Positions 26,597-36,451 of a DNA stretch of 64,000 nucleotides are shown one piece after another (the first letter of the stretch is position 1; each line of letters opens with the position of its first letter). Where the stretch lies: positions 1 through 64,000 of the forward strand of contig CAIVQO010000022.1 of assembly GCA_903908065.1 (NCBI GenBank), read 5' to 3'. The notes below the pieces were generated by a model. The model was not told where the DNA came from. It saw nothing but the letters and a program-made list of their open reading frames with translations, and made no database searches. A program made the position numbers and the translations under genes. The stretch comes from an uncultured beta proteobacterium. Its GTDB lineage: Bacteria; Pseudomonadota; Gammaproteobacteria; Burkholderiales; Rhodocyclaceae.

Positions 26597-28170
26597 CGCT
26601 GCTGGCGTTTGCCGTCGAGGAAGGCGGCCGAGGCTTCGGCGCCGGATACCGTGCCTTCGCGCGTGGACTCGTTGCGCAGCGCGCCGGGAAAGTAGAGCGC
26701 CGTGAGCCGGTGCGAGTGGATCGGCGACTCGACGTCGCTGCCGCCGAAACGGCGCCAGTCGCGCACCGGGAAGACGTGGTCGGCAATCTCGAGCAGGCCG
26801 ACCGTCTCGCGGTCGGCGATCAGCACGCCCTGCACGCGCAGGCCGAGTTCGCGCTTCACCGCGTTGAGGCGCGCGGCGAGCGCCGGCGTTGCTCCGAACT
26901 CGCCGTCGGTGGCGAGCAGCAGGTCGGCCTGGCGCCAGCGTTCCTGCTCGACGGCGGCGATTACTTTTTCCAGCGGGGCGCAGATGTCGGTGCCGCCGCG
27001 GAAGGACTGGCCGAGAAACTGTGTCGCGCGCTCGATGCCAGCGCGATCTACCGGCAGGTCCATTTCGATCACTTCCTCGGGGCCGCCGAAGGCGAAGACG
27101 CGGCAGGCGCGGCCCCGGGCGTGGGCGGCGCGCATCGCTTCCAGCACCACGGCCTTGGCCACGGCTTCGGAGCCGCCCTGCATCGAGCCCGAGGTATCGA
27201 CGCAGACCAGCATCGGGCCCAGCTCCAGCTTCTTCGCTGGCATCAGGCCGGGGCGCGGCTGCAGCACCGGCGCCTCGTGCAGCCGGGTCTCGGTCATGCG
27301 GTCGTCGTCTTCGTAGCACAGCAGCGTGCGCTCGGCGCGGCGCGCATGCCACACCAGGCGCAGGCGCGGATGGCCGAGCAGCATGGCCTCGGCCGGAAGC
27401 ATGCGCGCCAGGCGGTCAGCGCGGTGGATGCCGCGCGTCTCGCCGGGCATGTCCGGCACGCGCACGCTGCGTGTCTCGGCACGCAGTGCAACGGCCTGCT
27501 CCATCACCTCGACCAGCGACTGGCTGGCGCTGTCGTCCTCGTCGGTCGGCCGCGCCCGGCCGAGTTCGCGGATGATCTTCACCAATTCGGGCAGGCCCGC
27601 GATCAGGCGCCGGATGCGCAGCATCTCCTGCCAGCCGGCCGAGTGCAGCAGGCCGCGCAGCTCGTCCCAGCGGCTGTGCTCGCAGTCGTCGGGCACCATG
27701 CCGAAGACCTCGACCAGCTCGTCGATCTCGCCGCAATGCTCGGCCCAGTCTTCACGGAAGGCCTGCATCGCCATCGCCAGCGCTTCGGACTCGCTGGCAC
27801 CGCGGTCGACGTAGTCCACGATCAGGTCGAGCTGGAACAGCAGGCTCATCAGCACCGTGTCGGTAAGGTCGGCCTGGCCGTGGCAGTAGCGCGGCAGATC
27901 GAGTTCGGCGAAGGCGGCGGCGACGGCGGCGGCCACCGGTGGCGGCGGCCAGTCAAGCGCACCGGCCTCGGGGCCGTGCCCTTCCGACAAGTTCCGGCGC
28001 AATTCGCCGAGTGCCGCCAGGCGCGGTTCGAGCCAGCCCTGAGAGTTCGTCAGGCTGCCCAGCCATTGCGCGCGGGCGAGCCCGTCGAGCGCGGCGAGGC
28101 GCGCTTCGCCGGCGGCAAACAGCCGGGACGGCGGCAGGGTGGGGGCTTGGCCGCTGGCCGGGGTCATCAC
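26593..28170 (-). CDS. viaA: ViaA-like VWA-domain protein
   Basis: A 525-residue protein with a helical N-terminal half and a C-terminal von Willebrand factor A domain. The metal-ion-dependent adhesion site is LVCVDTSGSMQGG, with GGTDI further on (QSFRGGTDICAPLEKV). The sequence follows E. coli ViaA, the partner of the RavA ATPase. In E. coli the pair is linked to fumarate reductase and respiratory complex I. It overlaps both neighbours by ATGA junctions. It is longer than E. coli ViaA (483 residues). Confidence 0.8.
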   Translation of the reverse strand: MMTPASGQAPTLPPSRLFAAGEARLAALDGLARAQWLGSLTNSQGWLEPRLAALGELRRNLSEGHGPEAGALDWPPPPVAAAVAAAFAELDLPRYCHGQADLTDTVLMSLLFQLDLIVDYVDRGASESEALAMAMQAFREDWAEHCGEIDELVEVFGMVPDDCEHSRWDELRGLLHSAGWQEMLRIRRLIAGLPELVKIIRELGRARPTDEDDSASQSLVEVMEQAVALRAETRSVRVPDMPGETRGIHRADRLARMLPAEAMLLGHPRLRLVWHARRAERTLLCYEDDDRMTETRLHEAPVLQPRPGLMPAKKLELGPMLVCVDTSGSMQGGSEAVAKAVVLEAMRAAHARGRACRVFAFGGPEEVIEMDLPVDRAGIERATQFLGQSFRGGTDICAPLEKVIAAVEQERWRQADLLLATDGEFGATPALAARLNAVKRELGLRVQGVLIADRETVGLLEIADHVFPVRDWRRFGGSDVESPIHSHRLTALYFPGALRNESTREGTVSGAEASAAFLDGKRQQR

Positions 28171-29564
28171 GCCGCGAGGTCGTCGTGCAGCACCGGTTCA
28201 GGCACGCGGCCGTCATCGGCGTCGAGGCGCGGCAGGTCGACGAAGCCCTGGCGCGCGGCACGTGTCCGCGCCGCGAGTTCGGCGATGGCGCCGGCGGTGG
28301 CCTCCAGGCAGCCCTGGGCGCGCGCGGTGAGGGCTTCGTTGAGCCACAGGCTGCTGGCGGCGAAGGCGGCGAGTTCAGCGCGGCGGGCGGCAATCTCCTC
28401 GGCATAGGCGGCGATGCGCGCCAGCAGTTCGTCGATCTGGCGCAGGCGGGCTTGGATGTGGCTTTCGCCGTAGCGCCGGCGCCGACTGTACTTCATGCGG
28501 GGCGCAGAGGCACCGCCCTTGGCATCGCCGATCTCGCCGGCGAGTTCGACGGCGGAAAAGCGCAGCCGGCCGAGTTCGTCGTAATCGAGGTCGTTGGCTT
28601 CCTGCTCGGCCTGCAACTGCGCCTCGAAGGCCTGCACCACGCGCGACAGGCGCTCGGGCGCGAAGGCCTCGCGCACGCCGAGGCGCGCCGCCAGCCAGTC
28701 GGCGACGATGGCCTGGCGCGGCGCGTCGGGCGCGGTCAGCCAGGGCAGCAGCAGCAGGTCCCAGTCGTCGATTTGGCGGCGGCCTTCGCTGGCGGCCGCC
28801 ACGCGCAGCAGCCAGACGATGCGCACCCAGCGCCGGTCGGAGACGACCAGCGGCAGTGTCGCCAGGTGGCGGCGCAGCTCGGCCATCAGGGCGGTGATGC
28901 CTTCCGGCATTGCGACCAGCGCGGCGCGTTGGCCCAGCGCGGCAAGCTCGGTCGCGCCGAGCCGCTCGCCTTCCGGCGGCGCCTGCCAGGAGCGCAGGCT
29001 GCCGGCAGCGAGCAGGGCGCCGAAGCCTTCCTGGCTCACAGGCGAAATCGGCAGGCGCACCAGGAAGCGGTCGAAGAAGGCTTCGCCGACTTCGTCCTCG
29101 GGCACCTCGTTGGTCGCGCCGATGGCGCTGATCAGCGGACAGCGCTGGCGCCCGGCGCCGTTGTCGAACTCGCGCTCGTTGAGCAGCGTCAGCAGGGCGT
29201 TGAGGATGGCGCTGTTGGCTTTGAAGACCTCGTCGATGAAGGCAATCGACGCCTCGGGCAGGAAGCCGGCGGTGTGGCGTTCGTAGCGGTCTTCCTCCAA
29301 TGCCTTGATCGACAGCGGGCCGAACAGTTCTTCCGGCACGGAAAAGCGGGTCAGCAGGCGCTCGAAGTAGCGCGCATCGCGGAACACCGCGTGCAGCCGT
29401 CGCGCCAGTTCGCTCTTTGCCGTGCCGGGCGGGCCGACCAGCAAGGTATGTTCGCCGGCCAGTGCGGCCAGCAGGGCAAGGCGCACGCTCTGGCGGCGCT
29501 CGACCAGGCCGGCTTCGAGGCAGTCGAGCAGGGTGCGCAGGCGGGTGGGGAGAGTGGTATCCAT
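28167..29564 (-). CDS. ravA: RavA-like MoxR AAA+ ATPase
   Basis: A 465-residue ATPase. It has Walker A LLVGPPGTAKSELARRL near residues 40-56, the RavA-type RFSVPEELFGPLSIKAL, Walker B ASIAFIDEVFKAN, and an arginine-containing FFDRFLVRL. RavA forms hexamers and works with ViaA. The start at 29564 (MDTTLPTRLR) was chosen because the longer frame to 29627 translates a dispersed repeat copy. A further repeat match lies inside the gene at 28464-28487. Confidence 0.82.
   Translation of the reverse strand: MDTTLPTRLRTLLDCLEAGLVERRQSVRLALLAALAGEHTLLVGPPGTAKSELARRLHAVFRDARYFERLLTRFSVPEELFGPLSIKALEEDRYERHTAGFLPEASIAFIDEVFKANSAILNALLTLLNEREFDNGAGRQRCPLISAIGATNEVPEDEVGEAFFDRFLVRLPISPVSQEGFGALLAAGSLRSWQAPPEGERLGATELAALGQRAALVAMPEGITALMAELRRHLATLPLVVSDRRWVRIVWLLRVAAASEGRRQIDDWDLLLLPWLTAPDAPRQAIVADWLAARLGVREAFAPERLSRVVQAFEAQLQAEQEANDLDYDELGRLRFSAVELAGEIGDAKGGASAPRMKYSRRRRYGESHIQARLRQIDELLARIAAYAEEIAARRAELAAFAASSLWLNEALTARAQGCLEATAGAIAELAARTRAARQGFVDLPRLDADDGRVPEPVLHDDLAA
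28464..28487 (-). repeat. Repeat-like copy inside ravA
   Basis: On the minus strand AGTCGGCGCCGGCGCTACGG then CGAA matches copy R6 at 23 of 24 positions. It encodes SRRRRYGE in the C-terminal third of the ATPase. Confidence 0.5.
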
Positions 29565-29587
29565 CGTGGGGTAGGATTGTAGGCCCG

Positions 29588-29609
29588 GAGTCGGCGCTGG
29601 CGACACGGC
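29588..29609 (+). repeat. Dispersed repeat copy R3
   Basis: GAGTCGGCGCTGGCGACACG then GC, with the exact 12-bp core. It lies between the divergent ravA and MFS genes, just upstream of the likely ravA start. Confidence 0.78.
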
Positions 29610-29659
29610 ATTCTTGACCCGGCTCAAGCCCGATGCTCGCGTCGGCGATAATCACGGCA

Positions 29660-30883
29660 ATGGGATTCCTCGACGCCGTGTTCGCGCGCGCTCTGGCTTC
29701 GCGCAACTACCGCCTTTACTTCGCCGGCCAGCTGGTTTCGCTGGCCGGCACCTGGATGCAGCAGATCGCCATGATCTGGCTGGCCTGGCGGCTGTCGAAC
29801 TCGGCCGCCGTGCTGGGCATGGTCGGCTTCGCCAGCCAGATCCCGATCCTGCTGATCGGACCGATCGCCGGCGTGCTGACCGACCGCTACGACCGCCGCC
29901 GCATCCTGCTCGCCACGCAATTTGCCGCCCTTTTGCAGGCGCTGGCCCTGGCGGCGCTTGCCTGGCGCGGCGAGGCGACGCCCGGCTGGCTGATCGGACT
30001 GGCCTTCGTGCTTGGCACCATCAATGCCGTGGATCTGCCGACGCGCCAGGCGTTTTCGGCCCAGTTGGTGGAAAGGCGCGAAGACCTGCCGAACGCCATC
30101 GCGCTGAATTCGCTGCTGATGAACACCGCGCGCTTCGTCGGTCCGGCGCTGGCCGGTTTTGCCGTGGCGGCTTTCGGCGAGGCCTGGTGCTTCGTGATCA
30201 ATGCCGCCAGCTACCTGGCGGTGATCCTTGCCCTGCTGGCGATGCGGCTCGGTCCCCAGAGGCGGTCGAGCGAGCCGGCCTGGCAGGCGTTCCGCGAAGG
30301 CGTGGCCTATGCCTGGGGCCACGCCACCATCCGCCATCGCCTGCTGGCCGTGGCGGCGCTGAGCTTCCTGCTCACGCCCTATGCGGTGATGATGCCGCTT
30401 TACGCCAACGCGATCTACGGCGGCGATGCGCGCACCTATGGCCTGCTGATCGGCAGCGCCGGCGCCGGCGCCCTGTTCGCCGGGCTCTACCTCGCCAGCC
30501 GCCAGGGCACCGAACGCCTGCCGCGCCGCGTGGCCGACGCCATGCTGCTGGGCGCCGCCGGCCTGATGCTGTTTGCCTTCAATACCGTGCTCGCCGTCGG
30601 CTTCCTCATCGTCATGACGATCGGCTTCGCCGTGATCGCCTTTGTCGCCGGCAGCAATACGCTGGTGCAGTTGGAGGTGGACGACGCCTATCGCGGCCGC
30701 GTGATGGGCATTTTCTCGATGGCCTTCCTCGGCATTGCGCCGCTCGGTAGTTTCATGGTCGGGCAGCTGGCGCAGCGGGTGGGCGTGCAGCCGGTGCTGT
30801 TCGGCTGCGGCCTGTTGGCAATGGCGGCGGGCCTGGCGCTGCGTCCGAGTCTGATGCGGCGCAAGGCGGAGGTGGCGGCATGA
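29660..30883 (+). CDS. MFS transporter (EntS-like exporter family)
   Basis: A 407-residue major facilitator with about 12 hydrophobic segments. The loop 2-3 motif is [31 protein letters not shown] and [20 protein letters not shown] place it in the MFS_3/enterobactin-exporter-like group, which often exports siderophores or drugs. It starts a plus-strand series with dtd; its stop overlaps the dtd start (ATGA). The ATG at 29660 is preferred over 29633 because it begins directly before the first conserved helix. Confidence 0.82.
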   Translation: MGFLDAVFARALASRNYRLYFAGQLVSLAGTWMQQIAMIWLAWRLSNSAAVLGMVGFASQIPILLIGPIAGVLTDRYDRRRILLATQFAALLQALALAALAWRGEATPGWLIGLAFVLGTINAVDLPTRQAFSAQLVERREDLPNAIALNSLLMNTARFVGPALAGFAVAAFGEAWCFVINAASYLAVILALLAMRLGPQRRSSEPAWQAFREGVAYAWGHATIRHRLLAVAALSFLLTPYAVMMPLYANAIYGGDARTYGLLIGSAGAGALFAGLYLASRQGTERLPRRVADAMLLGAAGLMLFAFNTVLAVGFLIVMTIGFAVIAFVAGSNTLVQLEVDDAYRGRVMGIFSMAFLGIAPLGSFMVGQLAQRVGVQPVLFGCGLLAMAAGLALRPSLMRRKAEVAA

Positions 30884-31332
30884 GGGTGGTGGTACAGCGT
30901 GTGGCGGAGGCCTGTGTCACGGTGGCCGGCAGCGCAAGCGGCGCGATTGGCCGCGGCCTGCTGGTGCTGGCCGGCTTCGAAGACGCCGACACGGCGGCCG
31001 ACCTCGACTGGATGGCGAAAAAGCTGCTGGCCCTGCGCATCTTCCCCGACGAAGCGGGCGTGATGAACCGCAGCGTGTGCGATGCCGGCGGCGAGATCCT
31101 CGCGGTTTCCCAATTCACGCTCTACGCCTCGACCAAGAAGGGCAACCGGCCGTCCTGGAGCCGGGCCGCACGCGGCGACGTCTCGCAGCCCCTGTTCCAG
31201 CGCTTCGTCGAACTGCTGTCGCAAGGGCTGGGCAAGCCCGTACCCACCGGCGTGTTCGGCGCCGACATGCAGGTGAGCCTGGTCAATGACGGGCCGGTCA
31301 CCGTCTGCATCGATTCGCGCGATCCGGAATAG
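30880..31332 (+). CDS. dtd: D-aminoacyl-tRNA deacylase
   Basis: A 150-residue protein with the two signature motifs of DTD: SQFTLYA (near residue 77) and NDGPVTV near the C-terminus, plus the MRVVVQRV start. It removes D-amino acids and some miscoded glycine from tRNA. The normal NSGPVT or NAGPVT reads NDGPVT here, an acceptable variant. It overlaps the MFS gene by 4 bp and is 2 bp from the ABC exporter gene. Confidence 0.93.
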   Translation: MRVVVQRVAEACVTVAGSASGAIGRGLLVLAGFEDADTAADLDWMAKKLLALRIFPDEAGVMNRSVCDAGGEILAVSQFTLYASTKKGNRPSWSRAARGDVSQPLFQRFVELLSQGLGKPVPTGVFGADMQVSLVNDGPVTVCIDSRDPE

Positions 31333-31334
31333 CC

Positions 31335-33077
31335 ATGGCCAGCCTGGAGACTCCCGCCCGCGTCGCCTGGTCCCTGTTGCGGCCTTACCGTGGCCGCGTC
31401 GTCGTTGCCGCAATTGCGCTGGTGGTGGCGGCGCTGGCCATGCTGGGCGTTGGGCAGGGCTTGCGTGCCGTAATCGACCGCGGCTTTTCGGCGGGCGATC
31501 CCGCCTGGTTGGACCGTGCGCTGATGATGATGTTCACCATCATCGCCCTGCTGGCGGCGGCGACCTACACGCGCTTTTACAACGTCTCGTGGCTTGGAGA
31601 ACGCGTCACCGCCGACCTGCGCCGCCGCGTCTTCGACCATCTGCTGACGCTGCCGCCGTCCTACTTCGAGGCCGGGCGCACCGGCGCTGTGATCTCGCGT
31701 CTGACCTCGGACACTACGCTGATCGAGAACGCGGTGGGGTCGAGCCTCTCGATCGCACTGCGCAACCTGCTGATCCTGATCGGCGGCCTGGTCATGCTGT
31801 TTACCACCAACCTCAAGCTGACCCTGCTGGTGCTGGCCGGCGTGCCGCTGGTGGTGACGCCCATCGTGCTGTTCGGCCGCCGCGTGCGGCGCTTTGCGCG
31901 CATCAGCCAGGACCGCGTGGCCGACCTTGGCAACCGCATCGACGAAACCATCCACGAGATCCGCATCGTCCAGGCCTACGGCCACGAGGCGGCCGACCGC
32001 CGTGAGTTCGCCGCCCTCATCGAGCGCGGCTTCGACACTTCGCTGGCGCGCATCCGCAACCGCGCCACACTGGTGGCCGTGGTGCTGGTACTGGTGTTCG
32101 GCGCCATCTCTCTGATCCTCTGGGTCGGCGGACACGACGTGCTTTCCGGGCAGATCACGCCGGGGCAACTCTCGGCCTTCGTCTTCTATGCGGCGCTGGT
32201 GGGCGGCTCGGTCGGCGCGCTGTCCGAATCCTGGGGCGACCTGCAACGTGCCGCCGGTGCCACTGAACGCCTGCTGGAACTGCTCGATGCGCGGCCGGAG
32301 GTCGCCGTACCGACAACGCCGGTTGCCTTGCCGGTGCGGCCGCGCGGCGAGATCGTGTTCGAGGATCTCGGCTTCCGCTATCCCTCGCGCCCCGATACAC
32401 CGGCGCTGGAGCATTTCAGCCTGCGCGTGGCGCCGGGCGAGACGGTGGCCCTGGTGGGCCCCTCGGGCGCCGGCAAGACCACCGTGTTCCAGCTGTTGCT
32501 GCGCTTCTACGATCCGCAGTCGGGACGCCTGCTGCTCGACGGCGTGCCGCTGGCCGAGGCCGACCCGCTGGCGGTGCGCCGCGCCATCGCCCTGGTGCCG
32601 CAGGAAGCGGTGATCTTCGCCACCAGCGTGCTGGAGAACGTGCGCTATGCGCGGCCCGAGGCCAGCGCCGAGGAAGTGCGCGCCGCCTGCATCGCATCAC
32701 ACGCCGACGACTTTGTCAGCGCCTTGCCGCAGGGCTACGACACCGACCTCGGCGAACGTGGGGTGCGCCTATCGGGCGGCCAGCGCCAGCGCATCGCTAT
32801 AGCCCGCGCGCTGCTCGCCGACCGGCCCATTCTGCTGCTGGACGAAGCTACCTCGGCGCTGGATGCCGAAAGCGAGCGCCTGGTGCAGGCCGCGCTGGAA
32901 GGCCTGATGAAACACCGCACCACGCTGGTGATTGCCCATCGACTGGCGACGGTGCAGCGCGCCGACCGCATCGTGGTGATGGAGCATGGGCGCATCGTCG
33001 AGACCGGCACCCACGATGAACTGGTGCGCCAGGACGGGCTCTATGCCCATCTTGCGCGGCTGCAGTTCGCGGCATGA
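31335..33077 (+). CDS. ABC exporter, fused membrane and ATPase domains (MsbA/ABCB type)
   Basis: A 580-residue half-transporter that should act as a homodimer. It has six transmembrane segments in the first 310 residues, then Walker A VGPSGAGKTT, the Q-loop LVPQEAVIFATSV, signature LSGGQRQRIAIARALL, and Walker B ILLLDEATSALD. The layout resembles MsbA and multidrug/lipid exporters; no lipid A gene is nearby, so the substrate is open. The stop overlaps the sirtuin start (ATGA). Confidence 0.85.
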   Translation: MASLETPARVAWSLLRPYRGRVVVAAIALVVAALAMLGVGQGLRAVIDRGFSAGDPAWLDRALMMMFTIIALLAAATYTRFYNVSWLGERVTADLRRRVFDHLLTLPPSYFEAGRTGAVISRLTSDTTLIENAVGSSLSIALRNLLILIGGLVMLFTTNLKLTLLVLAGVPLVVTPIVLFGRRVRRFARISQDRVADLGNRIDETIHEIRIVQAYGHEAADRREFAALIERGFDTSLARIRNRATLVAVVLVLVFGAISLILWVGGHDVLSGQITPGQLSAFVFYAALVGGSVGALSESWGDLQRAAGATERLLELLDARPEVAVPTTPVALPVRPRGEIVFEDLGFRYPSRPDTPALEHFSLRVAPGETVALVGPSGAGKTTVFQLLLRFYDPQSGRLLLDGVPLAEADPLAVRRAIALVPQEAVIFATSVLENVRYARPEASAEEVRAACIASHADDFVSALPQGYDTDLGERGVRLSGGQRQRIAIARALLADRPILLLDEATSALDAESERLVQAALEGLMKHRTTLVIAHRLATVQRADRIVVMEHGRIVETGTHDELVRQDGLYAHLARLQFAA

Positions 33078-33895
33078 ACGATCTGCGCGCAGGCTATGTC
33101 GCCGCTGCTGCCCTGATCGAGCAGGCCGACGCGCTGGTGATCGCCGCCGGCGCCGGCATAGGCGTCGACTCGGGGCTGCCGGATTTTCGCGGCGCCGAAG
33201 GCTTCTGGCGCGCCTACCCGGCGCTCGGTCGCGCTCGCCTGCGTTTCGAGGAGATCGCTTCACCCGCGGCCTTCCGCGCCGACCCGGAACTGGCCTGGGG
33301 CTTCTACGGCCACCGCCTGAATCTGTATCGCGAAACCGTCCCGCACGAAGGCTTTGCCCGGCTGCGCGAGCTTGCCGCCAGCATGCCGCGCGGCGGCTTC
33401 GTGTTCACCAGCAATGTCGACGGGCAGTTCCAGCGCGCGGACTTTGCCGACGAACGTATCGTCGAATGCCACGGCTCGATTCACTGGCTGCAATGCCTGG
33501 CACCCTGCAGCGATGCGCTGTGGCCGGCCGAAGATTTCCAGCCTGAGATTGATACCGATTCCTGCCGCATCCTCACACCCATGCCGCGCTGCCCGCAGTG
33601 CGGCGGCCTGGCGCGGCCGGCGATCCTGATGTTCGGCGACTGGGACTGGGTTGAGGTGCGTACCCGCGAACAGGAACGGCGGCTGGTGGGTTGGCTGCGA
33701 AGTGTCGAACGGCCAGTTGTAATAGAAGTCGGCGCCGGCAGCACGGTGGCCACTGTGCGCGCCTTCGTGCATGGCCTCGACGTACCGCTGATCCGCATCA
33801 ACACGCGCGAATCGCAAGTGCCGCATCGGCGCGACGTCGGGCTGGCGGTCGGGGCGCGGGAGGGGATTGCCGGGATCGTCAGTTCCTTGAACTAG
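33074..33895 (+). CDS. Sir2-family NAD-dependent protein deacylase
   Basis: A 273-residue sirtuin. The NAD site is GAGIGVDSGLPDFRG, followed by TSNVDGQFQRA. A catalytic His is in ECHGSIHWLQC. Zinc Cys are in CLAPC and CPQCGG, and VEVGAGSTVATVR occupies the usual C-terminal NAD-binding place. Bacterial sirtuins remove acetyl or other acyl groups from lysines. The last gene of the MFS-dtd-ABC-sirtuin series. Confidence 0.85.
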   Translation: MNDLRAGYVAAAALIEQADALVIAAGAGIGVDSGLPDFRGAEGFWRAYPALGRARLRFEEIASPAAFRADPELAWGFYGHRLNLYRETVPHEGFARLRELAASMPRGGFVFTSNVDGQFQRADFADERIVECHGSIHWLQCLAPCSDALWPAEDFQPEIDTDSCRILTPMPRCPQCGGLARPAILMFGDWDWVEVRTREQERRLVGWLRSVERPVVIEVGAGSTVATVRAFVHGLDVPLIRINTRESQVPHRRDVGLAVGAREGIAGIVSSLN

Positions 33896-33967
33896 AATCG
33901 TCTGCGCTGAAAATACGCAGCCATGTTCGATGAGAGATGCCTGTTTCGGGTTTCAGGGGAGGTCGGT

Positions 33968-35671
33968 TTGGGTAATGCACTTGGAATCTTTTCGCTGCTG
34001 GTCGTCTTGCTGACGGCTGCTTCCGCCTTTGCTCAGACCACGCCGATCAAGCATCTCGTTGTTGTGGTTGGCGAAAACACCAGCTTCGATACGCTGTTTG
34101 CGACCTATCGGGGAGCGGAAGGGAAGGTGGTTCGCAACCTGCTCTCCCAGGGCATCGTGAATGCGGACGGGACGCCGGGTCCGAACTTCGCGAGGGCACT
34201 GCAAAAATCGGCCCGTTCGACGGGGCGCTATGAGGTGGATTTTGTCGCCACCGAGCCGATTCCTTCCCTGCCGCGACCCCATGCCCGGGCTGACAAGGGA
34301 GCCCGCAAGCTTCCCGACGAAAAGATCCCCGAGGGACTTCCGCCAGGGCCATTCCAGATCACGCGCTACCGCCCCTACGCGGAATATACTGACAGCAATC
34401 CGGTGCATCGGTTCTTCCAGATGTGGCAGCAAGTCAATGGCGGGCGCAACGATCTCTTCCTATGGACCGGGCTGACGTCCGGCGAAGGCGCCAAGGACAG
34501 GAACGCCCCAGGAAAGGGCACCTACTACGGCAGCGAGGCGCTCGGTTTCTACAACATGGCTGCGGGCGACGTGCCCTATTTCAGCGAGCTGGCCCGGGAA
34601 TATGCCCTCGCCGACAACTACCACCAGGCCGTGATGGGCGGGACCATGCCCAATTACTTCTTCCTCGCCACCGGCGACGTGGCCAGATACCTGGATGGCG
34701 GCAAGCCGGTTCCGCCGCCGGAGAACCAGGTCGAAAACCCGGATCCGCTGCCGGGAACTGCAAACTGGTACAGCAATAGCGGCTATCGCTCAGGATCGTA
34801 CACGCTTTGTGCCGACCACGCGCAGCCCGGCGTCGCCGCGATCCGCCGCTACCTCGATGCGCTGCCGTACAAGGCATTCAATGGCGGCAATTGTGAAGCC
34901 GATACCTACTATCTGGTCAATAACTACACCGGCCCCCATACATACAACGGTGCTCGCAAGCCGTCAGGCGCAAGCGACTACATGGCGACGCCGCAAGCGC
35001 TGCCGACCATCGCGTCCCAGCTCGCGGCGGCCGGCATCGACTGGAAGTGGTATCACGGCGGTCGCGAGGGCGCACGCGTACGCAAAGGCGAATACACTTC
35101 CGATACGGATCCCCTCACGTTCGTCACGACGGTCGTCGAATCGAATGCCAGGCAGCGGCTGGTCAGCGACGACGACTTCTTCGCCGACGCCGAGCGCGAA
35201 CTTCCTGCGGTCTCCTTCATTTCGCCGCCGATCACGCAGACCGGGCATCCGCACTACGGCTCGCCGGAACGGTTCGAGGCCTACGTGCGTCGCGTCGTCG
35301 AAAAGCTCAAGGGCAATCCGGCCCTGTGGGCGAACACTGCCGTATTTGTGACCTACGACGAGGGCGGCGGGTATTACGACTCCGGTTATGTGCAGGCCAT
35401 CGATTTCTTCGGCGACGGCACCCGTATCCCGCTCCTCGTGGTGTCGCCGTGGGCGCGGAAGGGGCATGTCGAGCATACGTACTACGACCATGCTTCCATC
35501 CACAAATTCATCCAGCGCAACTGGAAGCTCAAGCCCTTGTCTGGCCGTACCCGCGACAACCTGCCAAACCCCACGCATGTCGCGGATCCCTACGTTCCGG
35601 ACAACCGCCCGGCGATCGGCGACCTGTTCGAAATGTTCGACTTCCAGGCAAAGCCGGCACGAACTAAATGA
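33968..35671 (+). CDS. Secreted phosphoesterase (phospholipase C/acid phosphatase family)
   Basis: About 567 residues. A signal peptide (NALGIFSLLVVLLTAASAFA) is followed by the family start HLVVVVGENTSFDTLFATY, then PYFSELAREYALADNYH, SFISPPITQTGHPHYG and VTYDEGGGYYDSG. This is the PLC/AcpA phosphoesterase fold, which cleaves phosphomonoesters or phospholipids outside the cytoplasm. The TTG at 33968 has a GGGGAGG site 5 bp upstream and gives a compact signal peptide. An ATG at 33923 is in frame but has no ribosome site and adds charged residues. Confidence 0.82.
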   Translation: MGNALGIFSLLVVLLTAASAFAQTTPIKHLVVVVGENTSFDTLFATYRGAEGKVVRNLLSQGIVNADGTPGPNFARALQKSARSTGRYEVDFVATEPIPSLPRPHARADKGARKLPDEKIPEGLPPGPFQITRYRPYAEYTDSNPVHRFFQMWQQVNGGRNDLFLWTGLTSGEGAKDRNAPGKGTYYGSEALGFYNMAAGDVPYFSELAREYALADNYHQAVMGGTMPNYFFLATGDVARYLDGGKPVPPPENQVENPDPLPGTANWYSNSGYRSGSYTLCADHAQPGVAAIRRYLDALPYKAFNGGNCEADTYYLVNNYTGPHTYNGARKPSGASDYMATPQALPTIASQLAAAGIDWKWYHGGREGARVRKGEYTSDTDPLTFVTTVVESNARQRLVSDDDFFADAERELPAVSFISPPITQTGHPHYGSPERFEAYVRRVVEKLKGNPALWANTAVFVTYDEGGGYYDSGYVQAIDFFGDGTRIPLLVVSPWARKGHVEHTYYDHASIHKFIQRNWKLKPLSGRTRDNLPNPTHVADPYVPDNRPAIGDLFEMFDFQAKPARTK

Positions 35672-35739
35672 TCGTGGGCGGCGTTCGGGAAGAATTCGGA
35701 TGCAGCAAGGATGCTTCGAAAATGCATAGGAGAAAAGCA

Positions 35740-35994
35740 ATGGTTCGAAACTTTGTGTTTGCCCTGGCGACATTGGTCGCGCTGGGCGCAAGTGCCAAGG
35801 ACGACGGCAAGAACGAACTGGCCGCCTGCCGCGCCGACATGGAAAAGCATTGCCGCAACATCGAGCCGGGCGAGGGGCGGCAGATGAAGTGCATGTACGA
35901 CCTGCGCGACAAGCTGCAGCCGGCCTGCGCCGCGCTGGTGTCGGAAAAGTACACGCGCTTCCTCGAAGCGCGGCAGAAGAAGGAAGGGCGCTAG
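35740..35994 (+). CDS. Small secreted cysteine-rich (GLG1-type repeat) protein
   Basis: An 84-residue protein with a signal peptide (MVRNFVFALATLVALGASA). One Cys-rich repeat follows, with Cys at ACRADMEKHCRN, MKCMYDL and PACAAL, as in the cysteine-rich GLG1-type repeat found in small periplasmic proteobacterial proteins. Function unknown. AGGAGA lies 7 bp before the chosen ATG. Confidence 0.72.
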   Translation: MVRNFVFALATLVALGASAKDDGKNELAACRADMEKHCRNIEPGEGRQMKCMYDLRDKLQPACAALVSEKYTRFLEARQKKEGR

Positions 35995-36003
35995 CCCGGC
36001 CCT

Positions 36004-36444
36004 TCAGGCCAGCTTGCGGTAGATCTGCGCGAAGCGTTCCTGCCCGGCGACGCCGTAGTCGCCGGGGCCGTATTGCAGCAGCCAGTCGCCGGCCTTGCCG
36101 CTCAGGCGATCGCCGCCCGCCGAGCGTTCGGCGCTGAAGGCCTCATGGATCTGTCGCGCCAGCACCGGCACCGGGCGCGCCGCGTAGCGGCCGTCCTCGC
36201 CCATCCGCGTGGGGGCCACGGCCTCGTACTTGGGTTCGAAGCGCTCGCGTGCGACGCTCCAGCGCGTGCCGGTGATGCCGGTGATGATGGCGTCGCCGGC
36301 GTGGTAGCGGTTGGGGCCTTCGAGGCTGATCAATTCGCCGGGCTCTCGTGCAAATTCGACGCTGACGGTTTCTTCCTTGACGTAGCGTGCGGCCAGCGGA
36401 TCGGTGGCGAGGTCGATCTGGCGCAGTTCGAGCATGGGCGTCAC
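36004..36444 (-). CDS. PGDYG-domain protein
   Basis: A 146-residue protein ending with QYGPGDYGVAGQERFAQIY, the namesake motif of the PGDYG family. It is otherwise uncharacterised. It starts with GTG 7 bp after the stop of the thioesterase gene on the same strand and converges with the Cys-rich protein gene. An ATG nine bases inside is an equal start candidate. Confidence 0.7.
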   Translation of the reverse strand: MTPMLELRQIDLATDPLAARYVKEETVSVEFAREPGELISLEGPNRYHAGDAIITGITGTRWSVARERFEPKYEAVAPTRMGEDGRYAARPVPVLARQIHEAFSAERSAGGDRLSGKAGDWLLQYGPGDYGVAGQERFAQIYRKLA

Positions 36445-36451
36445 GTCGGGG

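Noticed and set aside
33731-33757. GTCGGCGCCGGCAGCACGG inside the sirtuin gene as another repeat copy
   Set aside because: It encodes VGAGSTV, which is conserved in sirtuins for NAD binding, so the similarity is explained by the protein.
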